Source of the DNA: Spirochaetota bacterium | GTDB lineage: Bacteria; Spirochaetota; Spirochaetia; Treponematales; UBA12059 | DNA: 5,675 nucleotides | Reading direction: 5' to 3' | NCBI GenBank assembly: GCA_029565815.1 | Contig: JAKQNL010000019.1 | Coordinates: 1 to 5,675 of the forward strand | Part shown: piece by piece, positions 1-5,675 of the stretch | Layout of the letters: the number at the start of each line of letters is the position of its first letter | Position numbering within the stretch: position 1 is the first letter of the stretch | Program-made: the position numbers and the translations under genes | The notes under the pieces: generated by a model | The model's database searches: none | What the model saw: only the letters and a program-made list of their open reading frames with translations | What the model was told of the DNA's origin: nothing

Positions 1-1428
1 GCCGACTATTCGCCGGTAAAGGGATGCATGGTTATACGGCCGCGGGGCTATGCCATTTGGGAGCGCCTGCGCGACGACCTGGACCGTCGATTCAAAGAGA
101 CCGGCCACCAGAACTGCTACTTCCCCATGTTCATTCCCGAGAGCTTCCTCAAAAAAGAGGCCGAGCACGTGGAGGGTTTTAGCCCCGAGCTTGCCGTTGT
201 TACTCACGCCGGTGGCGAAAAGCTGGACGAGCCTTTGGTGGTTAGGCCTACCAGCGAAACGATAATATGGAATACCTACCGGGGCTGGATACAGTCCTGG
301 CGCGACCTGCCCCTTTTATACAACCAGTGGGCAAACGTGGTGCGCTGGGAAAAACGCACGCGCTTGTTCCTGCGCACCACCGAATTCCTCTGGCAGGAAG
401 GCCACACGGCCCACGAAACCCGGGAAGAAGCGGTGAAGGAAACCGAGACCATGCTGGAAGTGTATCGCCGCTTCGCCGAAGAAGTGCTGTGCCTACCAGT
501 GATAGCCGGCAAAAAAAGCGACGCGGAGAAATTTGCAGGTGCTGTGGATACCTACTCCATAGAAGCCATGATGCAGGACAAAAAAGCCCTGCAGGCGGGC
601 ACCAGCCACTTCTTGGGGCAGAACTTTGCAAAGGCGTTTGAGGTGCAATTCCAGAACCGCGACGGCGGGCTCGATTACGTATGGGCCACCAGCTGGGGTG
701 TTTCAACGCGGCTTGTCGGCGCGGTTATCATGACACACTCCGACGACAAGGGCCTCGTGGTGCCGCCCATGCTTGCGCAGGACGAGCTGGTGGTGGTGCC
801 CATCTACAAGACGGACACTAAAGATCAGGTGCTTGCATACGCAGACGGCATTGTCGCGGCCCTAAAGGCCAGCGGCCGCCGCGTTGCATACGACACCGAC
901 GACTCGGCCAGCCCCGGCTGGAAGTTCGCCGAGTGGGAAATGCGCGGCGTGCCCATACGCATCGAAGCAGGACCTAAGGATGCTGCGGCCGGCAACGTGG
1001 TTATGGTGCGCCGAGATACTGGTGAAAAGCTTGTGGTAAGCGTGGATCAGGTACCGCAAAAAGCCGACGAGCTCCTAAAGGCTATACAGAAAAACCTTTT
1101 GGAGCGGGCCAGGGCTTTCCGCGAGGCTAACACCAAGGATGTTGCCACGCACGATGAACTGCTTGCCTTCTTTGGGAAAGAAAAAAAGGCCAAGACCGCA
1201 GAGCTTGCTACCGACGGCGAAGACCATGTGGGCACCGCCGACGCGACTGGTGGTTTTGCCCGTGGCCTGTGGTGCGGCGGCCGCGAATGCGAGGCCGAGC
1301 TAAAAGCCGCGCTTAAGGTAACGATACGCAATTTGCCGTTTGGTCAGCAGGATGGATGCGAAGGCGGCGCGTGCTGCCTGTGTGGCAAGCCGTCCAAGCA
1401 CCGCGCTATATTTGCACGGTCATATTGA
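1..1428 (+). CDS. proS: Prolyl-tRNA synthetase, archaeal/eukaryote-like short form (5'-partial)
   Basis: This cytoplasmic class II enzyme charges tRNA-Pro with proline using ATP. The frame is open from base 1, and the nine codons before the ATG at 28 read ADYSPVKGC, which is family sequence, so 28 is an internal Met and the true start lies outside the window. Counting that Met as 1, motif 1 covers about 8-40 (ending [10 protein letters not shown]), RPTSET is at 73-78, motif 2 with [20 protein letters not shown] is at about 104-123, EGHTAH is at 124-129, and motif 3 with GVSTRLVGA is at about 224-232. An anticodon-binding domain follows (about 254-360). The C-terminal domain has Cys416, Cys421 and a 444/449/450/452 cluster and ends in Tyr, all typical of the archaeal-type enzyme. 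Motifs 2 and 3 are not separated by the INS editing domain of the long bacterial form. Near motif 3 the usual API-type stretch reads AQDEL. The family assignment is secure. Confidence 0.97.
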   Translation, partial: ADYSPVKGCMVIRPRGYAIWERLRDDLDRRFKETGHQNCYFPMFIPESFLKKEAEHVEGFSPELAVVTHAGGEKLDEPLVVRPTSETIIWNTYRGWIQSWRDLPLLYNQWANVVRWEKRTRLFLRTTEFLWQEGHTAHETREEAVKETETMLEVYRRFAEEVLCLPVIAGKKSDAEKFAGAVDTYSIEAMMQDKKALQAGTSHFLGQNFAKAFEVQFQNRDGGLDYVWATSWGVSTRLVGAVIMTHSDDKGLVVPPMLAQDELVVVPIYKTDTKDQVLAYADGIVAALKASGRRVAYDTDDSASPGWKFAEWEMRGVPIRIEAGPKDAAAGNVVMVRRDTGEKLVVSVDQVPQKADELLKAIQKNLLERARAFREANTKDVATHDELLAFFGKEKKAKTAELATDGEDHVGTADATGGFARGLWCGGRECEAELKAALKVTIRNLPFGQQDGCEGGACCLCGKPSKHRAIFARSY

Positions 1429-1430
1429 GC

Positions 1431-2528
1431 ATGGATGCCCGTACCGCGCGTGTAGCTACAGTCCGCGTCATCGCCGCCCTGGCGGTGGCGCTTTGTCTTA
1501 CAGCTTGCGCTCGTAAAGCAGACGATGCTCGTGGCGTTGTAGCAGCGCCAGAGGCCAGAGAATACCGAGTACCGGCTGGCGGACAGATAGTCATGTCCGT
1601 CAGCTCGGATCTTGCACTGGTGGATCCGGCCGGATTGCCCCAGGCGCCTGCGCCGTTTGCGGCTAAGGTAGCAGCCGCTGCGCTACAGGGTTTAGGCGAC
1701 GGTTCAGCGCTGGTGGCTATCAACAGAAAAGGCTTACGAAAGTTGTCCGTTTCCAAAACCGGCGGATCCGACGGCAACGCTTTTCTTGTACGCGTAGAAC
1801 CAGTTCTTGGCTCGGAAGCGGAGTTTGAGCACCGAACGCTGGGCGCGGCTTTTTCCCGCGGTGGCGTTCCGGTTTTTTTCCTGTACCGGCATCCGGACGA
1901 CAATTCGGCGGGCCTGCCCGAAGCTCGGCATGCTTTTGTCGCGGTCAATGGCCTGAGCGCATCGATATGGAACAAGCTGCCGTCCATCGACGCGGGAGCC
2001 TACCTGTTTTCGGCTTTTCCCATGTCGGCGGACTATCTGTATATCCAGATGCGCAAGGATACGGAAAAAGGCTTCGACTCGTTGTATGCCGCGTGGAATC
2101 CGGATAGCGCTGTGGTGGAAGCCATGACCAGAACCGAGTTTGAGCGGCGCGTACGGCCTAATTCCCCGGCTGCCGGCGGGCCGGCCCTGGAAGCGTGTAT
2201 GGCTTCTATCGCCGGACCCTTGGTAGCTAGCGCAAGCATGAAAGACGGTACGCGCATGGCCTTTTTGCGCGGCGATATAGACCTGGCTGTGCAATGCTAC
2301 GCGTACGAGGATACGTCCTGGACCGTGGTGCTTGCATCGGATGGACGTTTGGCCTTACTTGGGCCGGCGGGCGGCACGGTACAAACCATGCTCATAGAAC
2401 GGCCGGTAGAACGGGCTGTGTTTAGGGATGTTGCCATGGCAGGTTCCCTGGTGCTGGCTGTCTGGGAAGAAGACCTGTTTCCGAACTCAGGACGATCCGG
2501 CATAGTCATTGTCGACCCGGCTCGGTAA
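1431..2528 (+). CDS. Predicted lipoprotein of unknown function, downstream of proS
   Basis: I do not recognise this 365-residue protein. It has a lipoprotein signal peptide: basic residues to Arg12, a hydrophobic stretch at 13-23, and lipobox LTAC with the lipidated Cys at 26. The mature part should therefore be membrane-anchored and extracytoplasmic. It is rich in short hydrophobic segments separated by Gly/Asp turns, such as LASDGRLALLGPAGG (301-315) and a C-terminal SGIVIVD (356-362). This suggests an all-beta, possibly propeller-like fold, but weakly. The mature chain has two other cysteines (256 and 289). The ATG at 1431 is preferred over an in-frame ATG at 1356, because 1356 lies inside proS and would put 25 extra residues before the signal peptide. 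The start follows the proS stop by two bases (TGA-GC-ATG) with no Shine-Dalgarno sequence, so translational coupling to proS is likely. The lipoprotein call is good; the function is open. Confidence 0.87.
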   Translation: MDARTARVATVRVIAALAVALCLTACARKADDARGVVAAPEAREYRVPAGGQIVMSVSSDLALVDPAGLPQAPAPFAAKVAAAALQGLGDGSALVAINRKGLRKLSVSKTGGSDGNAFLVRVEPVLGSEAEFEHRTLGAAFSRGGVPVFFLYRHPDDNSAGLPEARHAFVAVNGLSASIWNKLPSIDAGAYLFSAFPMSADYLYIQMRKDTEKGFDSLYAAWNPDSAVVEAMTRTEFERRVRPNSPAAGGPALEACMASIAGPLVASASMKDGTRMAFLRGDIDLAVQCYAYEDTSWTVVLASDGRLALLGPAGGTVQTMLIERPVERAVFRDVAMAGSLVLAVWEEDLFPNSGRSGIVIVDPAR

Positions 2529-2564
2529 GTACACACAGGGCTGGGAAAAAGCCATCGGACGCGC

Positions 2565-2570
2565 TACACT
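2565..2570 (+). promoter_or_regulatory. Weak candidate -10 element before the exported beta-rich protein gene
   Basis: TACACT matches four of six positions of the sigma-70 -10 consensus. The hexamer 17 bases upstream (TGGGAA, 2542-2547) matches the -35 consensus poorly. If used, transcription would start close to the GTG at 2577 and give a leaderless message, which would fit the lack of a well-spaced Shine-Dalgarno sequence. Read-through from the upstream lipoprotein gene is equally possible. Confidence 0.2.
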
Positions 2571-2576
2571 TAGGGC

Positions 2577-3239
2577 GTGAACAGGCTTTTGCTTTCTATA
2601 GCGATAATTCTTTGCGCCGTACCCTTTGCCGCGCATGCGTTCGATGTCAGCCAGGCATCCGGCCGCTTTGGCGTAGCCATCGTGAACAACAGCGAAGATA
2701 GCGCCCCCAGCCCGGTCTTAAATACGCTTGGCGGATCGGTCGAGCTTTCCTTTAAAGATGACTATTTTTTAACCCTTGAGCCTGGGCTGGACCTCATGTG
2801 GACCAACTACGAGTGGTACGACGGCCGCCGCGCGGCTCCTACGCCTGCAGAAACCGGCGGGGGCAACAACGTGTTCGTGCTCGGCCTGCTTATGGATGTG
2901 CCGGTGGTTTTTTCTTTCCCCATAGCGGACAGGTTCTCTGCGGCAGTATCAGTGGGCACGGCCTTTCTCTTGCGCATTTCCATGCCCGGAGACACGACGG
3001 CAGGCTACGAAACCCAGATGGCGGACAATCTTTCCAAGGTATCTACCTATTTCTGGCAGGCGGGCAGATGGTGGTATCCGTCGGCCTCTATTCGGCTTAA
3101 CGTGTGGCTGCAGGAAGGCTTTACCTTTGCACTTGCCGTACGGGGTTTTTTGCCGCTGTTCAACGCATGGACTAAAGACGCCCCTTTTTGGGACGCGGCT
3201 ATACTGCATGCTACATTGTCCATGTATGTAAGACTGTAG
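2577..3239 (+). CDS. Exported beta-rich protein, probable outer-membrane beta-barrel
   Basis: I cannot assign this 220-residue protein to a named family. It has a classical signal peptide: Arg3, a hydrophobic core at 4-19, and a likely signal peptidase I site after AHA (residue 21). The mature part alternates polar and apolar residues in short strands flanked by aromatics, for example SVELSFKDDYFLTLEPGLDL, VFVLGLLMDVPVVFSF and SIRLNVWLQEGFTFALAV. This is the pattern of a small outer-membrane barrel. It ends MYVRL, without the usual terminal Phe or Tyr. The GTG start is well bounded: the same frame has a stop at 2571-2573, so nothing upstream can serve. The first later alternative, TTG at 2589, would remove the basic residue of the signal peptide. 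AGGG at 2572-2575 is only one base from the GTG, too close for a normal ribosome site. The gene follows the lipoprotein by 48 bases in the same frame and may share its transcript. Envelope location is likely; the function is unknown. Confidence 0.83.
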   Translation: MNRLLLSIAIILCAVPFAAHAFDVSQASGRFGVAIVNNSEDSAPSPVLNTLGGSVELSFKDDYFLTLEPGLDLMWTNYEWYDGRRAAPTPAETGGGNNVFVLGLLMDVPVVFSFPIADRFSAAVSVGTAFLLRISMPGDTTAGYETQMADNLSKVSTYFWQAGRWWYPSASIRLNVWLQEGFTFALAVRGFLPLFNAWTKDAPFWDAAILHATLSMYVRL

Positions 3240-3276
3240 GGAAGCTCTAAAAACCCTATGGTTTTTAAGGTTCCCT
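3238..3276. repeat. 39-nt hairpin between convergent genes, possible bidirectional terminator or dispersed element
   Basis: The arms are AGGGAAGCTCTAAAAACC (3238-3255) and GGTTTTTAAGGTTCCCT (3260-3276), around a CTAT loop. They form 16 base pairs with one G-G mismatch (3244/3270) and one bulged C (3247). The left arm starts inside the TAG stop of the exported-protein gene. The hairpin ends 18 bases short of the hlyIII stop on the other strand. No U-tract follows on either strand (GTAGGC on plus, CTACAG on minus), so it is not a standard intrinsic terminator. It could still end or protect both converging messages, or be one copy of a genome-wide palindromic repeat. Confidence 0.6.
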
Positions 3277-3294
3277 GTAGGCTTTCATACCAGC

Positions 3295-3951
3295 TTATGC
3301 GGGTAGTAAGGACATAACCGATAAGAAGTGGAACACGGTTCCGGCTCCCACAAAAATGTGCCATAACGGATGGCTCCAGCTTTTTCCTTTTACCAGGTAT
3401 ACCGCAGCTCCCAGCGTATATGCGGCTCCTCCGGCCATAAGAAACGTTATCGTTTGTTTGCTAACGGATGCTGTAAGCGGTTTCCACGCAAGCACGACTA
3501 TCCAGCCCATGGCAACGTATCCGATAGTGGACAGGAATTTCGCCTTGCCGGCCAAAAATGGCTTAAGCGCTACACCGATGACAGCGAAACCCCATACCAG
3601 GCCGAATATCCACCAGCCAACGCTTGGCCGCAGAGGCAGAAGAGCAAAGGGCGTGTAGGTTCCGGCTATCAACACATAGATTGACGAATGATCCAGCACC
3701 TTGAACACGCGTTTTGCCCGCGGAGCAGACAGTGCGTGATACAGGGTCGACATCGTGTACAGTAGCAGCGCGCTTACGCCAAAAACTGCAAATGATACCA
3801 CGTACCATGCGCTGCCAGTTGTAACTGCCTTGCTAACGAGAATGAATAGACCGGCAATGGCGGCTATGGCACCGATGCCATGGGTGATTGAATTGGCTAT
3901 CTCTTCTTTGAGAGGATAACGTAGCTGCGTTGCGCGTGCGGATTCTTGCAT
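3295..3951 (-). CDS. trhA: Hemolysin III / PAQR family integral membrane protein (TrhA-like)
   Basis: The 218-residue product fits the bacterial HlyIII/PAQR family in length and layout. It has a short cytoplasmic-type N-terminus with EEIANSITHGIGA (17-28), then about seven hydrophobic helices (roughly 20-42, 48-71, 86-107, 112-131, 139-159, 167-187 and 197-217). The family's metal-site residues are present: SxxxH (Ser68, His72), Asp87 in DHSSIYVLIAGTYTPF, and Hx3H (His194, His198) before the last helix. In animal PAQR receptors the equivalent histidines bind zinc. Bacterial members have been linked to membrane homeostasis (E. coli YqfA/TrhA) or to haemolysis (Bacillus cereus), so the name hemolysin should not be read as proof of a toxin. 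The ATG at 3951 has a GAAAGG ribosome site eight bases upstream. The gene is convergent with the exported-protein gene and lies downstream of the tldE terminator, so it needs its own promoter within about 3952-4009. I saw no good match there. Confidence 0.94.
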   Translation of the reverse strand: MQESARATQLRYPLKEEIANSITHGIGAIAAIAGLFILVSKAVTTGSAWYVVSFAVFGVSALLLYTMSTLYHALSAPRAKRVFKVLDHSSIYVLIAGTYTPFALLPLRPSVGWWIFGLVWGFAVIGVALKPFLAGKAKFLSTIGYVAMGWIVVLAWKPLTASVSKQTITFLMAGGAAYTLGAAVYLVKGKSWSHPLWHIFVGAGTVFHFLSVMSLLPA

Positions 3952-3959
3952 TGGTTCGA

Positions 3960-3965
3960 CCTTTC
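3960..3965 (-). promoter_or_regulatory. Ribosome binding site of the hemolysin III family gene
   Basis: GAAAGG on the minus strand lies eight bases before the ATG at 3951. No other in-frame ATG occurs in the first 66 codons, so this site supports the annotated start. Confidence 0.6.
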
Positions 3966-4008
3966 GAGTGTTCTACGAGGTTCGATTCCGCAACGCCTGC
4001 ATGGTTGC

Positions 4009-4039
4009 GAAAAAAAGCGCCGGGTTAGTCCCGGCGCTT
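4009..4039 (-). terminator. Intrinsic terminator of the tldD-tldE transcript
   Basis: Read on the minus strand, a ten-pair GC-rich stem (4030-4039 with 4015-4024, core AGCGCCGGG / CCCGGCGCT) closes a five-base ACTAA loop. It runs straight into a tract of seven T at 4010-4016, the first of which pair with the stem. This is the standard rho-independent layout. It lies about 40 bases after the tldE stop and insulates hlyIII downstream. On the plus strand a six-T run (4045-4050) follows five bases after the stem, but no plus-strand gene ends here. Confidence 0.92.
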
Positions 4040-4053
4040 GTGCATTTTTTGCA

Positions 4054-4071
4054 TGGAATCAGAAGATTCCA
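4054..4071 (-). other. Small perfect hairpin between the tldE stop and the terminator
   Basis: TGGAATC (4054-4060) and GATTCCA (4065-4071) pair perfectly over seven bases around a four-base loop (UUCU in the minus-strand RNA). The hairpin begins seven bases after the tldE stop codon. Between it and the terminator lies the palindrome-like TGCATTTTTTGCA (4041-4053). It may be a 3'-end structure in the tldDE message; no function can be assigned. Confidence 0.45.
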
Positions 4072-4078
4072 ACGATGC

Positions 4079-5419
4079 TTACAGCGTGAAGGTCAATCCG
4101 TTTACCAGGATGCCTGGCAGCAAGGAGCCACCGGTTGCGCGCCGCTCGTAGGTCTCGCTGTCCACAATGAGGTTTCGTTCTTTGGTAACGGCTTCCAGTT
4201 TTGAGCCGAGCATCGCGTACAGCGATTCGTCCCATCGCATGTCCTTGATAGGGCCGACAATCTGGCCATTCTCCACCCACAGGCAGGAGAAACGGGTCAT
4301 GCCGGTGATGCGCGCGCTGGCCGTGTCGCTCCAGTTTAGGTAATGGAAATTGGAAACATAGATGCCGGTGCCCAAAGCCTTAAGCGCATCGGCTAGCGGA
4401 AGACTGCCCGCAGCAATGGATGCCGATCGGACCGATTCCCATGCGCTTGCGCCGTTGGCCGCTACGCCGTACTGCTTTGCCGTCCTGGAAGAAACGATGG
4501 TGTTTTTCAGTTTGCCGTTTTCTATCAGGCACAACTTCTGCGGAGCCAGTTCGCCTTCCTCGTTGAATGCCGGTTCCACACCGAGCGTAAAATCCTGATC
4601 CAGGCCAAACATAGGAGAGAAGCTTTCGCGACCTTCCCGCAGGGCTAGATACGAACTTTCTCCCTGCCGTATGCCTTTTTCGCCAAGGCCGTTCCAGCTA
4701 AAAAACACTACCACTTCGTTGAGGGCGTCTGCGGTGACAAAAGCCCGGTATGCGCCCGGCTTAAGCTCCACCTGCGGCTTGTGCAGGTTTTCCAGGGCCA
4801 TACGGGTTGCGGCTATGCGGGAAGCATAATCCTCGTCGCTCCATTCCCGGCCGGCGTAGGATGACTTTACCGCGCGTCCGTTGGCTAGCCATGCGGAATA
4901 GTCTACCAGGAAGGTTTCGGTTGCAAACCAGTGTTTTGCCCCAGCCGAGTTTGCCGAGCCTTTGCAGATGATGCCTTGCGAGTAAATGCCGGTAAAGTCC
5001 ATGCCCTGTGCAGGTGTAAGAACACGCTGTGGGATGGATTCCAGACTGAGGAGTTTGCCGCTGTACTGTGCTTCCGAGCGCTCGGTCGCTTCTGGCAGCA
5101 CCAGGTACGGATCGTCTGGCAGGAGACCCATGACCGACCGGGCCTGGCTTACGGCTTTGCCCATGCGAGTCAGGTCGTCTTCCAGTATGCCGGACAGCAT
5201 GACGCTGACTGCATAGCTTTTTGTGCCGCGAAACAGCTTGACGCCCAGTTCCGCCTGCTCCACCGATCCGCTTTGGCGCACCTTGCACGCGTTAAAGCGC
5301 ATGAACTCGGAGCGCTCGCCCTGGTAGGTTACGGCTGCGTGCTCACCGGGTAAAAGTTCTGCCATCACGGCCTGGGATATAGCTTCGAAATGCTGTTTGA
5401 ATTCCTGTGCTGTTTTCAT
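4079..5419 (-). CDS. pmbA: TldE/PmbA, non-catalytic subunit of the TldD/TldE protease
   Basis: In E. coli this protein pairs with TldD to form a cytoplasmic metalloprotease that degrades flexible peptides. Its known roles include microcin B17 leader removal and CcdA turnover. The 446-residue product matches the family in length. Recognisable blocks are ANSAGAKHWFATETFLVDYS (156-175) with RAVKSSYAGREW (182-193), the central LKPGAYRAFV (219-228), and the diagnostic C-terminus: WVENGQIVGPIKDMRWDESL (381-400), the MLGSKLEAVTKER block (403-415), and the final PGILVNGLTFTL. There is no HExxxH anywhere. The equivalent helix reads DALNEVVVFF (231-240), as expected for the TldE rather than the TldD subunit. 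I chose the ATG at 5419 because GGAGG lies six bases upstream and because it overlaps the tldD stop as ATGA. The frame continues 13 codons further, to an ATG at 5458, but that stretch is the end of tldD in another frame. No leader-peptide or antitoxin substrate gene is visible nearby, so the cellular substrate is unknown. Confidence 0.96.
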   Translation of the reverse strand: MKTAQEFKQHFEAISQAVMAELLPGEHAAVTYQGERSEFMRFNACKVRQSGSVEQAELGVKLFRGTKSYAVSVMLSGILEDDLTRMGKAVSQARSVMGLLPDDPYLVLPEATERSEAQYSGKLLSLESIPQRVLTPAQGMDFTGIYSQGIICKGSANSAGAKHWFATETFLVDYSAWLANGRAVKSSYAGREWSDEDYASRIAATRMALENLHKPQVELKPGAYRAFVTADALNEVVVFFSWNGLGEKGIRQGESSYLALREGRESFSPMFGLDQDFTLGVEPAFNEEGELAPQKLCLIENGKLKNTIVSSRTAKQYGVAANGASAWESVRSASIAAGSLPLADALKALGTGIYVSNFHYLNWSDTASARITGMTRFSCLWVENGQIVGPIKDMRWDESLYAMLGSKLEAVTKERNLIVDSETYERRATGGSLLPGILVNGLTFTL

Positions 5420-5675
5420 GAAGCGCCTCCGAATACCTCGACGTCCTTGAAGGCGCACACGGGGCTTGCGTGTCCGACGAACATGACCTGGCCGGGTTCG
5501 CCCTTGCCGCAGTTGGGGGTGCCAAAGAACTCAAAGGTGGATGCATCGCCAACCGCGCATAGGTTGCGCCAGAAGGTAGACGATACGCCGCGGTAGTTTG
5601 GATCGCGGACGGTTTTGGTAAGTTTTCCGTTTTCTATGAGCGTGCCGTACTCCGCGCCGAACTGGAACTTGTTGC
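5416..5675 (-). CDS. tldD: TldD, catalytic subunit of the TldD/TldE metalloprotease (C-terminal 85 residues only)
   Basis: Only the 3' end of this gene is in the window. On the minus strand the frame from 5673 to 5416 encodes 85 residues, starting NKFQFGAEYG and ending VEVFGGAS before TGA. The sequence holds TldD-family signatures: LIENGKLTKTVRDPNYRGVS (12-31), FWRNLCAVGD (34-43), GTPNCGKGEPGQ (51-62) and FVGHASPVC (65-73). By alignment from memory, the Cys at residue 55 (codon 5509-5511) corresponds to the third zinc ligand of E. coli TldD, beside the HExxxH histidines, which lie outside the window. The TGA stop shares the ATGA tetranucleotide with the tldE start, implying one message and coupled translation of the two subunits. 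The intact N-terminal part is assumed, not seen. Confidence 0.93.
   Translation of the reverse strand, partial: NKFQFGAEYGTLIENGKLTKTVRDPNYRGVSSTFWRNLCAVGDASTFEFFGTPNCGKGEPGQVMFVGHASPVCAFKDVEVFGGAS
5426..5430 (-). promoter_or_regulatory. Ribosome binding site that fixes the tldE start
   Basis: GGAGG on the minus strand lies six bases before the ATG at 5419, inside the last codons of tldD. It favours 5419 over the in-frame ATG at 5458 and is the strongest Shine-Dalgarno sequence in the window. Confidence 0.85.

Noticed and set aside
1356..1430. Longer lipoprotein start at the ATG at 1356, inside proS.
   Set aside because: It would place 25 residues encoded by the proS 3' end before an otherwise complete lipoprotein signal peptide. 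The ATG at 1431 gives a normal-length signal.
1406..2294. Long open frames on the minus strand opposite the lipoprotein gene.
   Set aside because: They lie entirely antisense to a gene with a clear signal peptide, lack ribosome sites and known motifs, and are typical antisense shadows in GC-rich coding DNA.
3295..3951. Reading the hemolysin III gene as evidence of a toxin or virulence locus.
   Set aside because: The family is widespread in non-pathogens, the PAQR metal-site residues point to a membrane-homeostasis type protein, and no other virulence gene is nearby.
3953..4000. GGTTCGATTCC at 3979-3989 looks like a tRNA T-arm, with a second GGTTCGA at 3953-3959, raising the idea of a tRNA or attachment-site remnant.
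   Set aside because: The flanking bases do not form a five-pair T-stem, no matching acceptor arm is found, no CCA follows, and the upstream part is the start of hlyIII. Seven-base repeats are expected by chance.
4055..4070. GGAATC-AGAA-GATTCC could be read as a heat-shock-element-like or operator palindrome.
   Set aside because: It lies after the tldE stop and before its terminator, on the transcribed 3' side rather than in a promoter, so a transcript hairpin is the simpler reading.
5420..5458. Longer tldE start at 5458.
   Set aside because: The extra 13 codons are the tldD 3' end in another frame, while the ATG at 5419 has GGAGG at good spacing and the ATGA overlap.

Overview
The window reads as ordinary, densely coded bacterial chromosome of moderately high GC. 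The best taxonomic guess is a spirochaete of the Treponema/Spirochaeta kind. The grounds are an archaeal/eukaryote-type prolyl-tRNA synthetase with a C-terminal zinc-type domain and terminal Tyr (a form found in spirochaetes, among others), followed by an unplaced lipoprotein and a small beta-barrel-like exported protein. This is inference; no 16S or other phylogenetic marker beyond proS is present.

Left half, plus strand (1-3239): three genes run in one direction. They are proS (its first few codons lie outside the window), a predicted lipoprotein whose ATG is two bases after the proS stop, and, after a 48-base gap, a GTG-started exported protein that looks like an outer-membrane beta-barrel. 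A 39-nt near-perfect hairpin (3238-3276) begins in the stop codon of the third gene and sits between it and the convergent gene to its right.

Right half, minus strand (3295-5675, read right to left): the C-terminal end of tldD overlaps the start of tldE/pmbA by the four bases ATGA. After tldE come a small hairpin and then a textbook intrinsic terminator. A separate gene for a seven-helix hemolysin III/PAQR (TrhA-like) membrane protein follows. TldD and TldE form a two-subunit protease in characterised bacteria, and the overlap fits coupled synthesis of the partners. The terminator separates hlyIII from the tldDE transcript.

No mobile element, CRISPR array, tRNA, rRNA or recognisable RiPP precursor was seen, and I found no convincing novel multi-gene system. 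The points most worth a second look are the hairpin between the convergent genes, the unidentified proS-linked lipoprotein and its exported neighbour, and the lack of Shine-Dalgarno sequences at both of those starts.
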